Source: a virus
Length of the DNA stretch: 34,826 bases
Strand: one strand, 5' to 3'
IMG/VR virus record: IMGVR_UViG_3300021963_000375
Span: 1-34,826 of that record
Of the stretch, positions 8,372 through 15,552 are shown one piece after another. The number at the start of each line of letters is the position of its first letter. Position 1 is the first letter of the stretch. A program made the position numbers and the translations under genes. The notes beneath the pieces are model-generated. The model was not told the DNA's origin and ran no database searches. It worked only from the letters and a program-made list of their open reading frames with translations.

Positions 8372-9104
8372 CTGTGAGGATGTCTATTACATAGGTAGTG
8401 TAGACAGAATCAGTCCAGAAGCTCCGGTTCCAATATTAAAAATATCCGAACATTTTAGAACACCTGGGATGGCAGCAAATGTAAGGAAAAATTTTGTTAC
8501 TATAAATCAGAACGTTGAATTCATCTCTGAAAAAAGTAAAATTACAAAGACCAGATATATCGATAAGAAATCTGGTCAACAACTATTGAGAGTAGACGAC
8601 GAACCAAAAATTGCCAAATGGAATGGAAATTTTCAATTATTTCGTGACTTATCCTTTTTTGATGCCATAGTAATATCAGATTATAACAAAGGTTTTTTAT
8701 CCTATGAACACATTGAAAACATTATCTCAAAATCTAAAGTTCCTGTATTCATTGACACTAAAAAAGTAGATCTGGCAAAATTTGAAGGGGCATTTATCAA
8801 AATAAATCTAGCCGAATTTAATAATTTAACTAGTACTCCTAAAGAAAGAAAAGGACTAATAGTAACCAACGGTGATAGAGGTGCTATGTACAATGATAAA
8901 ATCTATCCCGCACCAAAAGTTGAAGTTTCTGATGTCTGTGGAGCAGGAGATACTTTTTTGGCCTTTTTAGTTTACGGATATCTACTTTACGAAAAAAACA
9001 TAGATAAGGCTATTGAAATAGCTAATCAAGCGGCCAGCATCAGTGTGCGTCATAGGGGTAATTACGCTCCTAGATTATCTGAATTAGAATTATTTGACAA
9101 CTAA
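8310..9104 (+). CDS. HldE N-terminal-type PfkB kinase (heptose-7-phosphate kinase-like)
   Basis: A 264-residue PfkB/ribokinase-family protein. FKILLIGDSCEDVYYIGSVDRISPEAPVPILK is the characteristic RfaE1 N-terminus, and DVCGAGDTFLAFLVYGYL holds the catalytic Asp and anion hole near residue 210. Bacterial HldE kinase domains are about 310-320 residues, so roughly 50 are missing, mostly between the N-terminal part and the substrate lid. It overlaps the nucleotidyltransferase gene by 62 bases in another frame, the longest overlap in the window, consistent with compaction or with splitting of a bifunctional ancestor. It would phosphorylate heptose 7-phosphate at position 1. Confidence 0.85.
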   Translation: MKDLKSTVVHKRFKILLIGDSCEDVYYIGSVDRISPEAPVPILKISEHFRTPGMAANVRKNFVTINQNVEFISEKSKITKTRYIDKKSGQQLLRVDDEPKIAKWNGNFQLFRDLSFFDAIVISDYNKGFLSYEHIENIISKSKVPVFIDTKKVDLAKFEGAFIKINLAEFNNLTSTPKERKGLIVTNGDRGAMYNDKIYPAPKVEVSDVCGAGDTFLAFLVYGYLLYEKNIDKAIEIANQAASISVRHRGNYAPRLSELELFDN

Positions 9105-9122
9105 GAATTAATAACTTATAAT
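9094..9122 (+). promoter_or_regulatory. Sigma70-type promoter for the mini-DnaE gene
   Basis: TTGACA at 9094-9099, 17 bp spacer, TATAAT at 9117-9122. The expected start point falls on the A of the ATG at 9129, giving a leaderless transcript. The -35 lies inside the last codons of the kinase gene. Confidence 0.75.
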
Positions 9123-9128
9123 TAAACT

Positions 9129-9698
9129 ATGCCAGATATTGACATTGATTTTTTAGATAGAAATAAAGTACTCGACCTTATTAAACACGTACCTGCAACC
9201 TTAGAAGACGGTAAAAAACATAATACAGGTATATATGTCCAAGAAATACCTACAGATCCTTTTACAGGTCAATCTAGTATTGATTATAAAGAGGCTGAAA
9301 AAAGAGGCTATTTAAAACTTGATTTTCTAAACGTAAGCATATATAAAGATATTCGCAACGAAGAACATCTCAATCTATTACTGAATAAGGAGCCATTATG
9401 GGATTTACTGGAACAGGACGATTTCGTCAACTTGCTCTTTCACGTCAACGGACATGGTTCGATCTTAAGAAGTATGAAACCAAGGACTATACCCCAACTA
9501 GCGGCAGTTTTGGCAATGATACGCCCCGCGAAACGTTATCTGATTGGGAAAGACTGGACCACGGTGATGAACGAAGTATGGACTAAACCTGAGGGTGATG
9601 AATATTATTTTAAAAAGTCACATGCCACTGCTTATGCGGCTGCTATTGTAGTACAAATGAACTTGATTTGCGAATCTATCAGTTACGATTATTCCTAA
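9129..9698 (+). CDS. Miniature DNA polymerase III alpha (C-family) core fragment
   Basis: A 189-residue protein with several landmarks of bacterial DnaE in the correct order but greatly shortened. MPDIDIDFLDR at the N-terminus is the PDxDxDF catalytic motif. KLDFLN near residue 65 resembles the KFDFLG segment holding the third catalytic Asp. A degenerate FQxES...LKP...ALxRP region is seen as HVNGHGSILRSMKPRTIPQLAAVLAMIRP. KKSHATAYA near 162 matches NKSHAAAYA. The PHP domain, thumb, most fingers, and clamp- and tau-binding parts are absent (DnaE is about 1,160 residues). It has its own strong promoter. It may be a decoy or accessory factor rather than a working polymerase. Confidence 0.78.
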   Translation: MPDIDIDFLDRNKVLDLIKHVPATLEDGKKHNTGIYVQEIPTDPFTGQSSIDYKEAEKRGYLKLDFLNVSIYKDIRNEEHLNLLLNKEPLWDLLEQDDFVNLLFHVNGHGSILRSMKPRTIPQLAAVLAMIRPAKRYLIGKDWTTVMNEVWTKPEGDEYYFKKSHATAYAAAIVVQMNLICESISYDYS

Positions 9699-10056
9699 CT
9701 GATCTTACAAGTTGAATACTTTTTCTTTTTACTCTTTTTTCTGCTATAGATCCTAAATTCACAATAGGGCCAAACAATAATTCTACATCTTTATAGTTAA
9801 ATGTTTTAATAAAAGGCTTGAAAGGATTCATTTCAGACCTTAAGAATATATTAATGGGTATTTTTCTATTACTTTCCCACCACCATACACTGCCTAGTTC
9901 TAGAAACAATGCCTTTAAAGCAGGATCTAAAATCATTCCTAGGTCATATATACTGGTTACATTATTATCGCTATTGAGAATTATGCCCACATATTCTCTG
10001 TCATTTGATTTAACACAACTCAAAAATGGATAATTTTTTTCGAACTCTTCTTTCAT
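9679..10056 (-). CDS. Conserved T4-like phage protein, unknown function
   Basis: A 125-residue protein on the minus strand, convergent with and overlapping the mini-DnaE gene by 20 bases. Motifs are KNYPFLSCVKSNDREYVGIILN, FLELGSVWWWESNRKIPINIFL and a basic C-terminus KRVKRKSIQLVRSVRN. The WWWESNRKIPINIFLR block is highly distinctive and recurs in uncharacterised T4-like phage proteins. A perfect late-type box TATAAATA lies upstream (10097-10104), giving a leader of about 35 bases. The basic tail suggests nucleic-acid contact. Confidence 0.8.
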   Translation of the reverse strand: MKEEFEKNYPFLSCVKSNDREYVGIILNSDNNVTSIYDLGMILDPALKALFLELGSVWWWESNRKIPINIFLRSEMNPFKPFIKTFNYKDVELLFGPIVNLGSIAEKRVKRKSIQLVRSVRNNRN

Positions 10057-10065
10057 CCTAGGTTC

Positions 10066-10073
10066 AATAAATA
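10066..10073 (+). promoter_or_regulatory. T4-like late promoter box
   Basis: AATAAATA ending six bases before the A of the ATG at 10079. With T4 late spacing (box at -13 to -6), transcription would begin exactly at the start codon. Confidence 0.6.
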
Positions 10074-10078
10074 TTGAT

Positions 10079-10915
10079 ATGCAAACATTACCGATCTATT
10101 TATACCAAAATGTTTATCACGTTACTCTAGATTTGGATCCAAGCATAAGAGGAGTCAATCAAGTTATGTATCAACGAGATCTTGTAGTACAAAAAGGTTT
10201 TAAAAATCAAATTCGTGTTCAATTTAAAAATAGTGACCAAAAAAAGATAAGTGTTTCCAATACTCAAACATTTATCTTTTCAATGTTTGATTATCTAAAT
10301 AAGCGAACTGTTATAGAAAAACCCTTGGAAATTTTAGACGTAAATACCACCGCAACTAAGGGACTGGCTCAATTGACATTAACCGAAAGTGATACGATTG
10401 ATCTAGAAAAAAGCAGCTACAGTTTCAGTATCAAATTGTTAGACTCTTCAGGAAGTTATGTACCTGCCTACAGTAATACCTACTACGGAATAAACGGTAC
10501 TATAGAACTTAAAGAAGATCTTGTGCCATATAATGTTGCTAGCAAAGAAGTAACGACCTATACAAAATTGTTTAATAATACAACTAATCTTTATGAACAA
10601 TTCAGTCCTGCTTTATATGCTGACCCCGAATATAATAGTAATTCTGCCCTGCATACCTTTGTCTTTTATCTAACAGCATTTAGAGGTTTAATGACAATTC
10701 AGGCCACCCTTGACGACACTGTAGGTGTCGGCACAAGTTGGACAACTATTTTTGAAAAAAACTATGACCAATTTACAGGGTTAGATTATCAAAACCTCAA
10801 TGGAGTGTACTCTTATGTCCGTATCAAATTTATACCTGCCACTGCACCTGCCGGGATAGACAACGACGATCCTAGCTATTACGGGTCAGTTGACAAAATT
10901 CTGTATAGAAGCTAA
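10079..10915 (+). CDS. Probable virion (tail/baseplate-type) protein
   Basis: A 278-residue, Thr/Ser/Asn/Tyr-rich beta-structured protein with no enzyme motif. The N-terminal part (YQRDLVVQKGFKNQIRVQFKNSDQKK) resembles the receptor-proximal BppU-like N-terminal fold of tail and baseplate proteins, where a linear function plus material property are described. The remainder has repeated strands (FVFYLTAFRGLMTIQATLDD). A late-type box directly at the ATG implies late expression, as expected for a virion component. The precise position in the particle is unknown. Confidence 0.68.
   Translation: MQTLPIYLYQNVYHVTLDLDPSIRGVNQVMYQRDLVVQKGFKNQIRVQFKNSDQKKISVSNTQTFIFSMFDYLNKRTVIEKPLEILDVNTTATKGLAQLTLTESDTIDLEKSSYSFSIKLLDSSGSYVPAYSNTYYGINGTIELKEDLVPYNVASKEVTTYTKLFNNTTNLYEQFSPALYADPEYNSNSALHTFVFYLTAFRGLMTIQATLDDTVGVGTSWTTIFEKNYDQFTGLDYQNLNGVYSYVRIKFIPATAPAGIDNDDPSYYGSVDKILYRS
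10097..10104 (-). promoter_or_regulatory. T4-like late promoter box (minus strand)
   Basis: TATAAATA on the minus strand, identical to the T4 late consensus, 41 bases before the ATG at 10056. It lies within the start of the divergent gene at 10079. Confidence 0.55.
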
Positions 10916-10924
10916 AATTAGTAG

Positions 10925-11917
10925 ATGAACACTGTTCTATCTACAATTCTCAACTTACTTCCAGGCCAAAAAAAAACTACACCAAGCGGTTGGATTAGTT
11001 TTAACGCTTTCTGCTGTCATCACAGAGGAGAAAAACTAGATAAGAGATCTAGAGGTGGTATTCTAGTGAACAATGATGGATTTCAATATCATTGCTTTAA
11101 TTGTGATTTTAAAGCTGGATGGACTCCTGGTAAGTTATTATCATCAAATACTAAAAAACTTTTTTTATGGGCAGGCTTACCTGATTCAGAGATAACTAAG
11201 CTAGGTCTTTATACTTTAAAAATTAAAGATGATCAACCTATTCTCCTACCGAAGTTTTCATCAGATCTGATAGATAAATCTCTACCAGAAGAGTCAAGGA
11301 GCGTTAATGATTGGATTAAAGACCCTGAGATTAACCCAGATTTGTTAGCCATTATAGATTATGTTGTTTATCAACGTGGCATGAATCTAGATTGGTATCC
11401 TTGGTATTGGAGTCCTAGTAATGGTTATAAAGATAGAGTAATCATTCCATTTTTTCATGAAGATAGGATTGTAGGATGGACAGGTAGAAAGATCACTTCA
11501 GGTAACCCAAAATATCTCACTGATTCTCAACCTGGATACGTGTTCAATTTAGACAGTCAGAAGAACAAGAAATTTGTAATTATAGTAGAAGGACAATTTG
11601 ATGCCATAGGTATCGATGCTTGTGCTATAATGACCAATGAACCTAATGAATCACAAATCAGAAGAATTAAAAATTTAGATTCTGAAATTATTGTAGTACC
11701 GGATCGAGATCGTGCTGGCAGCAAGATAATCAAATATGCTTTAGAAAATGATTGGGCAATCAGTTGTCCTGATTGGGGACCAAACGTAAAAGATGTAGCA
11801 GATGCAGTGAAAATCTATGGCAGAGTCTATACTTTATTCACGATTCTGCACTATAGAGAAACTAATAAGATAAAAATTCAATTACTTCAAAAAAAACTTG
11901 AGAACATAAATGCCTAG
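10925..11917 (+). CDS. 61: DNA primase, gp61-like
   Basis: A 330-residue primase. The N-terminus holds a zinc-binding element: C30/C31-x-H33 and C57-x2-C60 in YHCFNCDFKAGWTPG, the DnaG/gp61 zinc ribbon that reads the template. The Toprim domain follows with IIVEGQFDAIG (catalytic Glu) and VVPDRDRAG (DxD). It makes the RNA primers for lagging-strand synthesis together with gp41. The stop overlaps the gp41 start by 8 bases, indicating coupled translation of the primosome. Confidence 0.93.
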   Translation: MNTVLSTILNLLPGQKKTTPSGWISFNAFCCHHRGEKLDKRSRGGILVNNDGFQYHCFNCDFKAGWTPGKLLSSNTKKLFLWAGLPDSEITKLGLYTLKIKDDQPILLPKFSSDLIDKSLPEESRSVNDWIKDPEINPDLLAIIDYVVYQRGMNLDWYPWYWSPSNGYKDRVIIPFFHEDRIVGWTGRKITSGNPKYLTDSQPGYVFNLDSQKNKKFVIIVEGQFDAIGIDACAIMTNEPNESQIRRIKNLDSEIIVVPDRDRAGSKIIKYALENDWAISCPDWGPNVKDVADAVKIYGRVYTLFTILHYRETNKIKIQLLQKKLENINA

Positions 11918-13304
11918 TGTCAATTATTCTTACGATATTCAAAAATTATATCTAGAAATGTTTTTATCTGATGCTGAAACATTCATTAGGTGTCAGAATA
12001 TTTTCGATCATGAAAATTTTGATCAACGTCTTAGAGCAGTAGCTAAGTTCATAACTGACTATGTAGATCAATACAAGATCATGCCTGAAGTGAAAATTGT
12101 CTCAACGCACTGCGGTACACAGTTAGAAACAATTACATTACCTAAGGAAAACTATGACTGGCTGATGAATGAATTTGAGCAATTTAGCAGGCATAAGTCA
12201 CTGGAACGAGCTATACTTCGTTCAGCAGATCTAATAGAAAAAGGAGATTATGGTCCAGTAGAAAAACTGATTAAAGACGCTATTCAAATCGGCCTAAACA
12301 AAGACATGGGCACGGACTACTTTGAAGATCCAAGAGGTAGATTAGAAGCACTTAAAAATTCAAACGGCCAAATTTCAACAGGTTGGCCTTCAGTAGATAA
12401 AAAACTCTATGGCGGATTTAACAGAGGTGAACTCAATATTTTTGCCGCAGCATCGGGAGGAGGAAAAAGTTTATTCCTTGCTAATCTTGGTGTTAACTGG
12501 GCTATGGTAGGATTGAATGTGGTATATCTTACTTTCGAACTTGCCGAAAATCTTGTCAGTATGAGACTTGATAGTATGGTAACTGGTATTGCTACTAGAG
12601 AGATTTTTAAGAACATCGATGATGTCGAACTCAAGGTGAAAATGGCCGGAAAACGTGCGGGTAGTATACAGGTCAAGTATATGCCATCAGGAAAAAATTG
12701 TAATGATATTCGTGCTTATTTAAAAGAATATCAGGTCAAAAAAGGTCAAAAACCAGACGTTTTATTGATAGATTACCTAGATTTAATGATGCCTTTATCG
12801 GTGAAGGTGTCGCCTAGTGATCTGTTTGTCAAAGACAAATATGTATCAGAAGAGATAAGAAACCTGGCTATGGAAACAAATTGTATCACAGTGACAGCCA
12901 GTCAGTTAAACAGAGCAGCAGTGGAAGAAATAGAATTTGATCACAGTCATATTTCAGGTGGTCTTAGTAAGATTCAAACTGCTGACAATGTAATTGGTAT
13001 CTTTACCAGCAGAGCTATGAAAGAACGTGGCCGCTATCAAATACAGTTTATGAAAACAAGATCAAGTAGTGGTGTTGGACAGAAAGTTGATCTAGAATTT
13101 AATGTAGATACTCTAAGAATAAATGATCTAGGGGATGATTCAGAGTCAACCCCACAAACAACCAGCAATACTATATATCAGGGACTAAAACGAACCAGCA
13201 GTGTAGAACCAGATCAAGGTATATCAGCTCCTAAAATTAAGCCGATTAAGGGAGGGGCTGATATAAGAAATATGCTGGCTAATCTTAATAGTGAAAAAGA
13301 TTAA
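11910..13304 (+). CDS. 41: Replicative DNA helicase gp41 (DnaB family)
   Basis: A 464-residue DnaB-type helicase. The N-terminal helical domain is followed by GWPSVDKKLYGGFNRGELNIF and Walker A AASGGGKS at ~180-187. Walker B is VLLIDYLDLM, and SQLNRAAVE...HISGGLSKIQTADNVIGI is the H3/H4 region. It unwinds DNA ahead of the fork as a hexamer and stimulates the primase encoded just upstream. Its stop shares bases with the stop of the convergent AlgH gene (TTAA at 13301-13304). Confidence 0.95.
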   Translation: MPSVNYSYDIQKLYLEMFLSDAETFIRCQNIFDHENFDQRLRAVAKFITDYVDQYKIMPEVKIVSTHCGTQLETITLPKENYDWLMNEFEQFSRHKSLERAILRSADLIEKGDYGPVEKLIKDAIQIGLNKDMGTDYFEDPRGRLEALKNSNGQISTGWPSVDKKLYGGFNRGELNIFAAASGGGKSLFLANLGVNWAMVGLNVVYLTFELAENLVSMRLDSMVTGIATREIFKNIDDVELKVKMAGKRAGSIQVKYMPSGKNCNDIRAYLKEYQVKKGQKPDVLLIDYLDLMMPLSVKVSPSDLFVKDKYVSEEIRNLAMETNCITVTASQLNRAAVEEIEFDHSHISGGLSKIQTADNVIGIFTSRAMKERGRYQIQFMKTRSSSGVGQKVDLEFNVDTLRINDLGDDSESTPQTTSNTIYQGLKRTSSVEPDQGISAPKIKPIKGGADIRNMLANLNSEKD

Positions 13305-13867
13305 AACAGATTTTCTACTTGTATTTTTACACTTTCATTAATGACATGATGCCATTGGTCACTACCACTGGTTAGAAAAACTAGATCAGCATTGGCCTCG
13401 ATTAAATTCCAACCTAAACTAATGTCATTATAGGGAGGATCACAATCAATCTGATTTTCTAAATGTCCGGGTAACCACCTAGTATATCCTGCTATAGCTC
13501 TAAAACTACTCGGTCCTTTCCCTGAGGCTATGGCAACTAACACACTCATATCATTGCTGATGGCTAAGTCTCTTGTTATAGAGGTTGATCCGGTGCTCAT
13601 CCAATCCGATGTATGAACAACTATGATTCTGTTAGTATTTTCTACGCCGCCGAAATATACCGGAGTATCTTCATTGTAACTAAGCCCTAGACCCTGCATA
13701 ATGGTAGCAAGATTAGTATTGTTTTCCATTGGCTTGTTTATCTGTAGTCCAACACTACCACTGTTATCTTGATCTATTAACAGTATCACACCCTTTCTAA
13801 GTATGCTATCATTTCTCTTAGGGTGAGCTGCTATTAAATAGCCTTTGTAATTATCTATGTCTTCCAT
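13301..13867 (-). CDS. algH: AlgH/YqgE family protein (UPF0301)
   Basis: A 188-residue protein of the AlgH/YqgE (DUF179) family. It begins YKGYLIAAHPKRNDSILRKGVILLI, with GSVGLQINKPM, PVYFGGVENTNRIIVVHTSDW and FRAIAGYTRWLPGHLENQI, all diagnostic family blocks. In bacteria the family is widespread, linked to envelope polysaccharide and gene regulation, but its biochemical role is unsettled. Here it is encoded opposite to gp41 with a late-type box that predicts a leaderless mRNA. A cellular gene captured by a phage is the simplest explanation. Confidence 0.9.
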   Translation of the reverse strand: MEDIDNYKGYLIAAHPKRNDSILRKGVILLIDQDNSGSVGLQINKPMENNTNLATIMQGLGLSYNEDTPVYFGGVENTNRIIVVHTSDWMSTGSTSITRDLAISNDMSVLVAIASGKGPSSFRAIAGYTRWLPGHLENQIDCDPPYNDISLGWNLIEANADLVFLTSGSDQWHHVINESVKIQVENLF

Positions 13868-13872
13868 ATTGA

Positions 13873-13890
13873 TATTTACTACAATAAATA
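13873..13890. promoter_or_regulatory. Back-to-back divergent late promoter boxes
   Basis: Minus-strand AGTAAATA (13880 to 13873) serves the AlgH gene and plus-strand AATAAATA (13883-13890) serves the nucleotidyltransferase gene. The first predicts +1 on the A of ATG (13867); the second predicts +1 one base before the ATG (13897). The two boxes are 2 bp apart. Confidence 0.6.
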
Positions 13891-13896
13891 TCTTTT

Positions 13897-14595
13897 ATGA
13901 AAATAATCGAATTTCTATCACCGGGGTATCAAGTCCATAAAGAACTTAACCCTGTATTATGGACTGAAAATCAAGAAATTCGACCAGAAATAGGTAAAAA
14001 ACTACTTGCCATAGCTAGGCATTTTAGAGAATTTGTTAAGTTAGATTTTCCCATCGTTGATCTAGTTATAACTGGTGGTATGACTGGAAAATACTATACA
14101 GATAAAAGTGATATAGATCTACACCTAATCACAGACTACGAAAAAATAGAATGCGACCAAGAAACCGCTGAATTGTTCGATACTAAACGATTACTATATA
14201 AGGAAAAATTTGATATTAGAATATATGATATTCCTGTAGAACTTTATGTAGAAGATCTTAAACAACCAGCTAAGGGCGGCAGTTATAGTTTAAAAACTAA
14301 TCAATGGGTAAGATCTAGCACAGAGCCTAAACAAGAGATAGATGATCCTGCAGTAGCTAAAATGGCTATTAAAATATCAAAACTAATTAGGCAAGTAATT
14401 CACTCCGGCGACTTAGTCAAGGCTAAATCTTTACAAAAAGCCATATGGCAAACAAGACAGACAGGATTAAGCAAGCACGGAGAATTTGGGGTCGCCAACC
14501 TGGCATTCAAAAGTCTACGTAACAGCGGACAATTGGCCAAATTACTTGATCATATACGAAAACTAGAATCTAAAAGTCTAGGATTAAACCAATAA
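13897..14595 (+). CDS. Nucleotidyltransferase-fold protein
   Basis: A 232-residue protein. ITGGMTGKYYTDKSDIDLHLI at ~60-80 matches the polymerase-beta-like nucleotidyltransferase pattern (GG/GS then DxD). A second acidic strand RIYDIPVELYVEDL could supply the third Asp. The C-terminal half is helical and basic, ending HIRKLESKSLGLNQ. It has a late-type box at its ATG and ends at a hairpin terminator. The substrate (nucleic acid or small molecule) is unknown; late timing hints at a packaged or late-acting enzyme. Confidence 0.78.
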   Translation: MKIIEFLSPGYQVHKELNPVLWTENQEIRPEIGKKLLAIARHFREFVKLDFPIVDLVITGGMTGKYYTDKSDIDLHLITDYEKIECDQETAELFDTKRLLYKEKFDIRIYDIPVELYVEDLKQPAKGGSYSLKTNQWVRSSTEPKQEIDDPAVAKMAIKISKLIRQVIHSGDLVKAKSLQKAIWQTRQTGLSKHGEFGVANLAFKSLRNSGQLAKLLDHIRKLESKSLGLNQ

Positions 14596-14623
14596 AAAAG
14601 CCCGATGTTACCGGACTTTTTTA
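14594..14623. terminator. Bidirectional hairpin terminator
   Basis: AAAAAAGcCCG...CGGaCTTTTTT with one mismatch. It has A and T tracts on both sides, so it can end the nucleotidyltransferase transcript and the minus-strand ORF fragment whose TAA lies in its loop. Confidence 0.7.
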
Positions 14624-14826
14624 ATTGCTAGTAATGCCAGCTGTCGAGCTAAAAACAATTTCCACTTTATTCTATCAGATAATATTCCATCTTTTTCTGC
14701 TTCTACTCTTAGACGTTTTAAATTTCTTGCTATAGAATCGTCAAATACAACAACTTCAGTATCTTCTAGATCTTGTTTAGATTGTAGAAATCGTAGATCG
14801 CCACGACGAGCTACTATTACTTCTTT
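14608..14826 (-). pseudogene. 5'-truncated ORF remnant (or -1 frameshift extension)
   Basis: This minus-strand frame encodes about 72 protein-like residues (KEVIVARRGDLRFLQSKQD, then VVVFDDSIARNLKRLRVEA and DRIKWKLFLARQLALLAIKK) but has no ATG, GTG or TTG before the distal quarter. Upstream it runs a few codons into the end of the Ala-rich gene in a different frame and then meets a stop. It ends inside a good terminator hairpin, as a real gene would. It is either the 3' remnant of a phage gene whose 5' part was replaced by the exported-protein gene, or a product reached by frameshifting. Confidence 0.55.
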
Positions 14827-15002
14827 GCTTCTGCTTTCTTTTCGTCTTTCTTAGCAGCGGGAGCAGCAGCAGGAGCAGCAGCAGGAGCAGCGGCTGTAGC
14901 AGCAGGTTTGGCTTCTGCTTTCTTTTCTTCTTTCTTAGCATCAGCAGCAAAAGCAGAACTAATACCAAAAGCAGCAACTAACATAGCGATAACTGATTTC
15001 AT
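14817..15002 (-). CDS. Ala/Lys/Pro-rich exported small protein
   Basis: A 61-residue protein with a clear signal peptide (MKSVIAMLVAAFGISSAFA, cleavage after AFA). The mature part is low-complexity: ADAKKEEKKAEAKPAA, then alternating AAP repeats, then KKDEKKAEAKK. AAGGAAAT precedes the ATG by a good distance. Small exported proteins of this composition are common in Betaproteobacteria and their role is not established. In a phage it is unusual and may be a recent host acquisition. It is flanked by the truncated ORF and the DUF454 gene. Confidence 0.78.
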   Translation of the reverse strand: MKSVIAMLVAAFGISSAFAADAKKEEKKAEAKPAATAAAPAAAPAAAPAAKKDEKKAEAKK

Positions 15003-15013
15003 TTTAATTTCCT

Positions 15014-15040
15014 TTTTAAAAAATAACAGAATTATTCTGT
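15014..15040 (-). promoter_or_regulatory. Palindrome plus T-run in the leader of the exported-protein gene
   Basis: On the minus strand an inverted repeat ACAGAAT/ATTCTGT is followed at once by TATTTTTT and then the ribosome binding site. It could act as a weak attenuator hairpin or as an operator palindrome. Confidence 0.4.
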
Positions 15041-15091
15041 GTATTAATATTAACGCCTTAAATACATCTGCGTTGACTTAATTATACTACA

Positions 15092-15511
15092 ATGGAAAAA
15101 ATAAAAAAATATCTTTGGATGACCGCAGGATTTATCTTTTTAGGGGTTGCCTATATTGGTGTGGTTACTCCGGGCATACCCTGGTCAACACCTAGTCTTA
15201 TAGCAGCCTATTGCTTTGCCAAGAGCAGTGAAAGATGGCACAATTATGTTATGAATCATAGATTATTCGGCCCGTTTATTCGTAATTGGCAAGATGGCCG
15301 TGTATTCCCAACCTATGCCAAATGGGCCATGTTTATTTGTATGGACATATCACTAGTGATAATTTGGTTTACAACTTACAATGTGAAATTAACTGTAGGA
15401 GTTGCTCTGTTTATGGCATTTTGGATGATTTGGGCTACACGCTATCCCGGAAGCAAAGAAGAAGCAGATCGAAGACGTGAAGCGGGAGAAAAACTAGGTT
15501 GGTTAAAATAA
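15092..15511 (+). CDS. DUF454 (YbaN-like) inner-membrane protein
   Basis: A 139-residue membrane protein. It has KYLWMTAGFIFLGVAYIGVVTPGIPWSTPSLIAAYCFAKSSERWHNYVMNHRLFGPFIRNW, the standard DUF454/YbaN signature, with three or four membrane segments and a charged C-terminus. The family is common in proteobacteria and appears in some aquatic phages; its function is unknown. A TTAAATA box lies about 30 bases upstream. It ends at a strong bidirectional terminator facing the porin gene. Its place beside the porin and exported protein suggests an envelope-directed module. Confidence 0.85.
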   Translation: MEKIKKYLWMTAGFIFLGVAYIGVVTPGIPWSTPSLIAAYCFAKSSERWHNYVMNHRLFGPFIRNWQDGRVFPTYAKWAMFICMDISLVIIWFTTYNVKLTVGVALFMAFWMIWATRYPGSKEEADRRREAGEKLGWLK

Positions 15512-15533
15512 AAAACGCCCCGAAGGGCGTTTT
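15511..15533. terminator. Bidirectional rho-independent terminator
   Basis: AAAAACGCCC, loop CGAA, GGGCGTTTT. A perfect GC-rich stem with A and T tracts on either side, between the convergent DUF454 and porin genes. Confidence 0.9.
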
Positions 15534-15552
15534 ATTGTACTTCTAATTTAAA

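Noticed and set aside
14777-14977. A Leu-rich minus-strand frame
   Set aside because: It is the out-of-frame shadow of the Ala/Pro repeat in the exported-protein gene.
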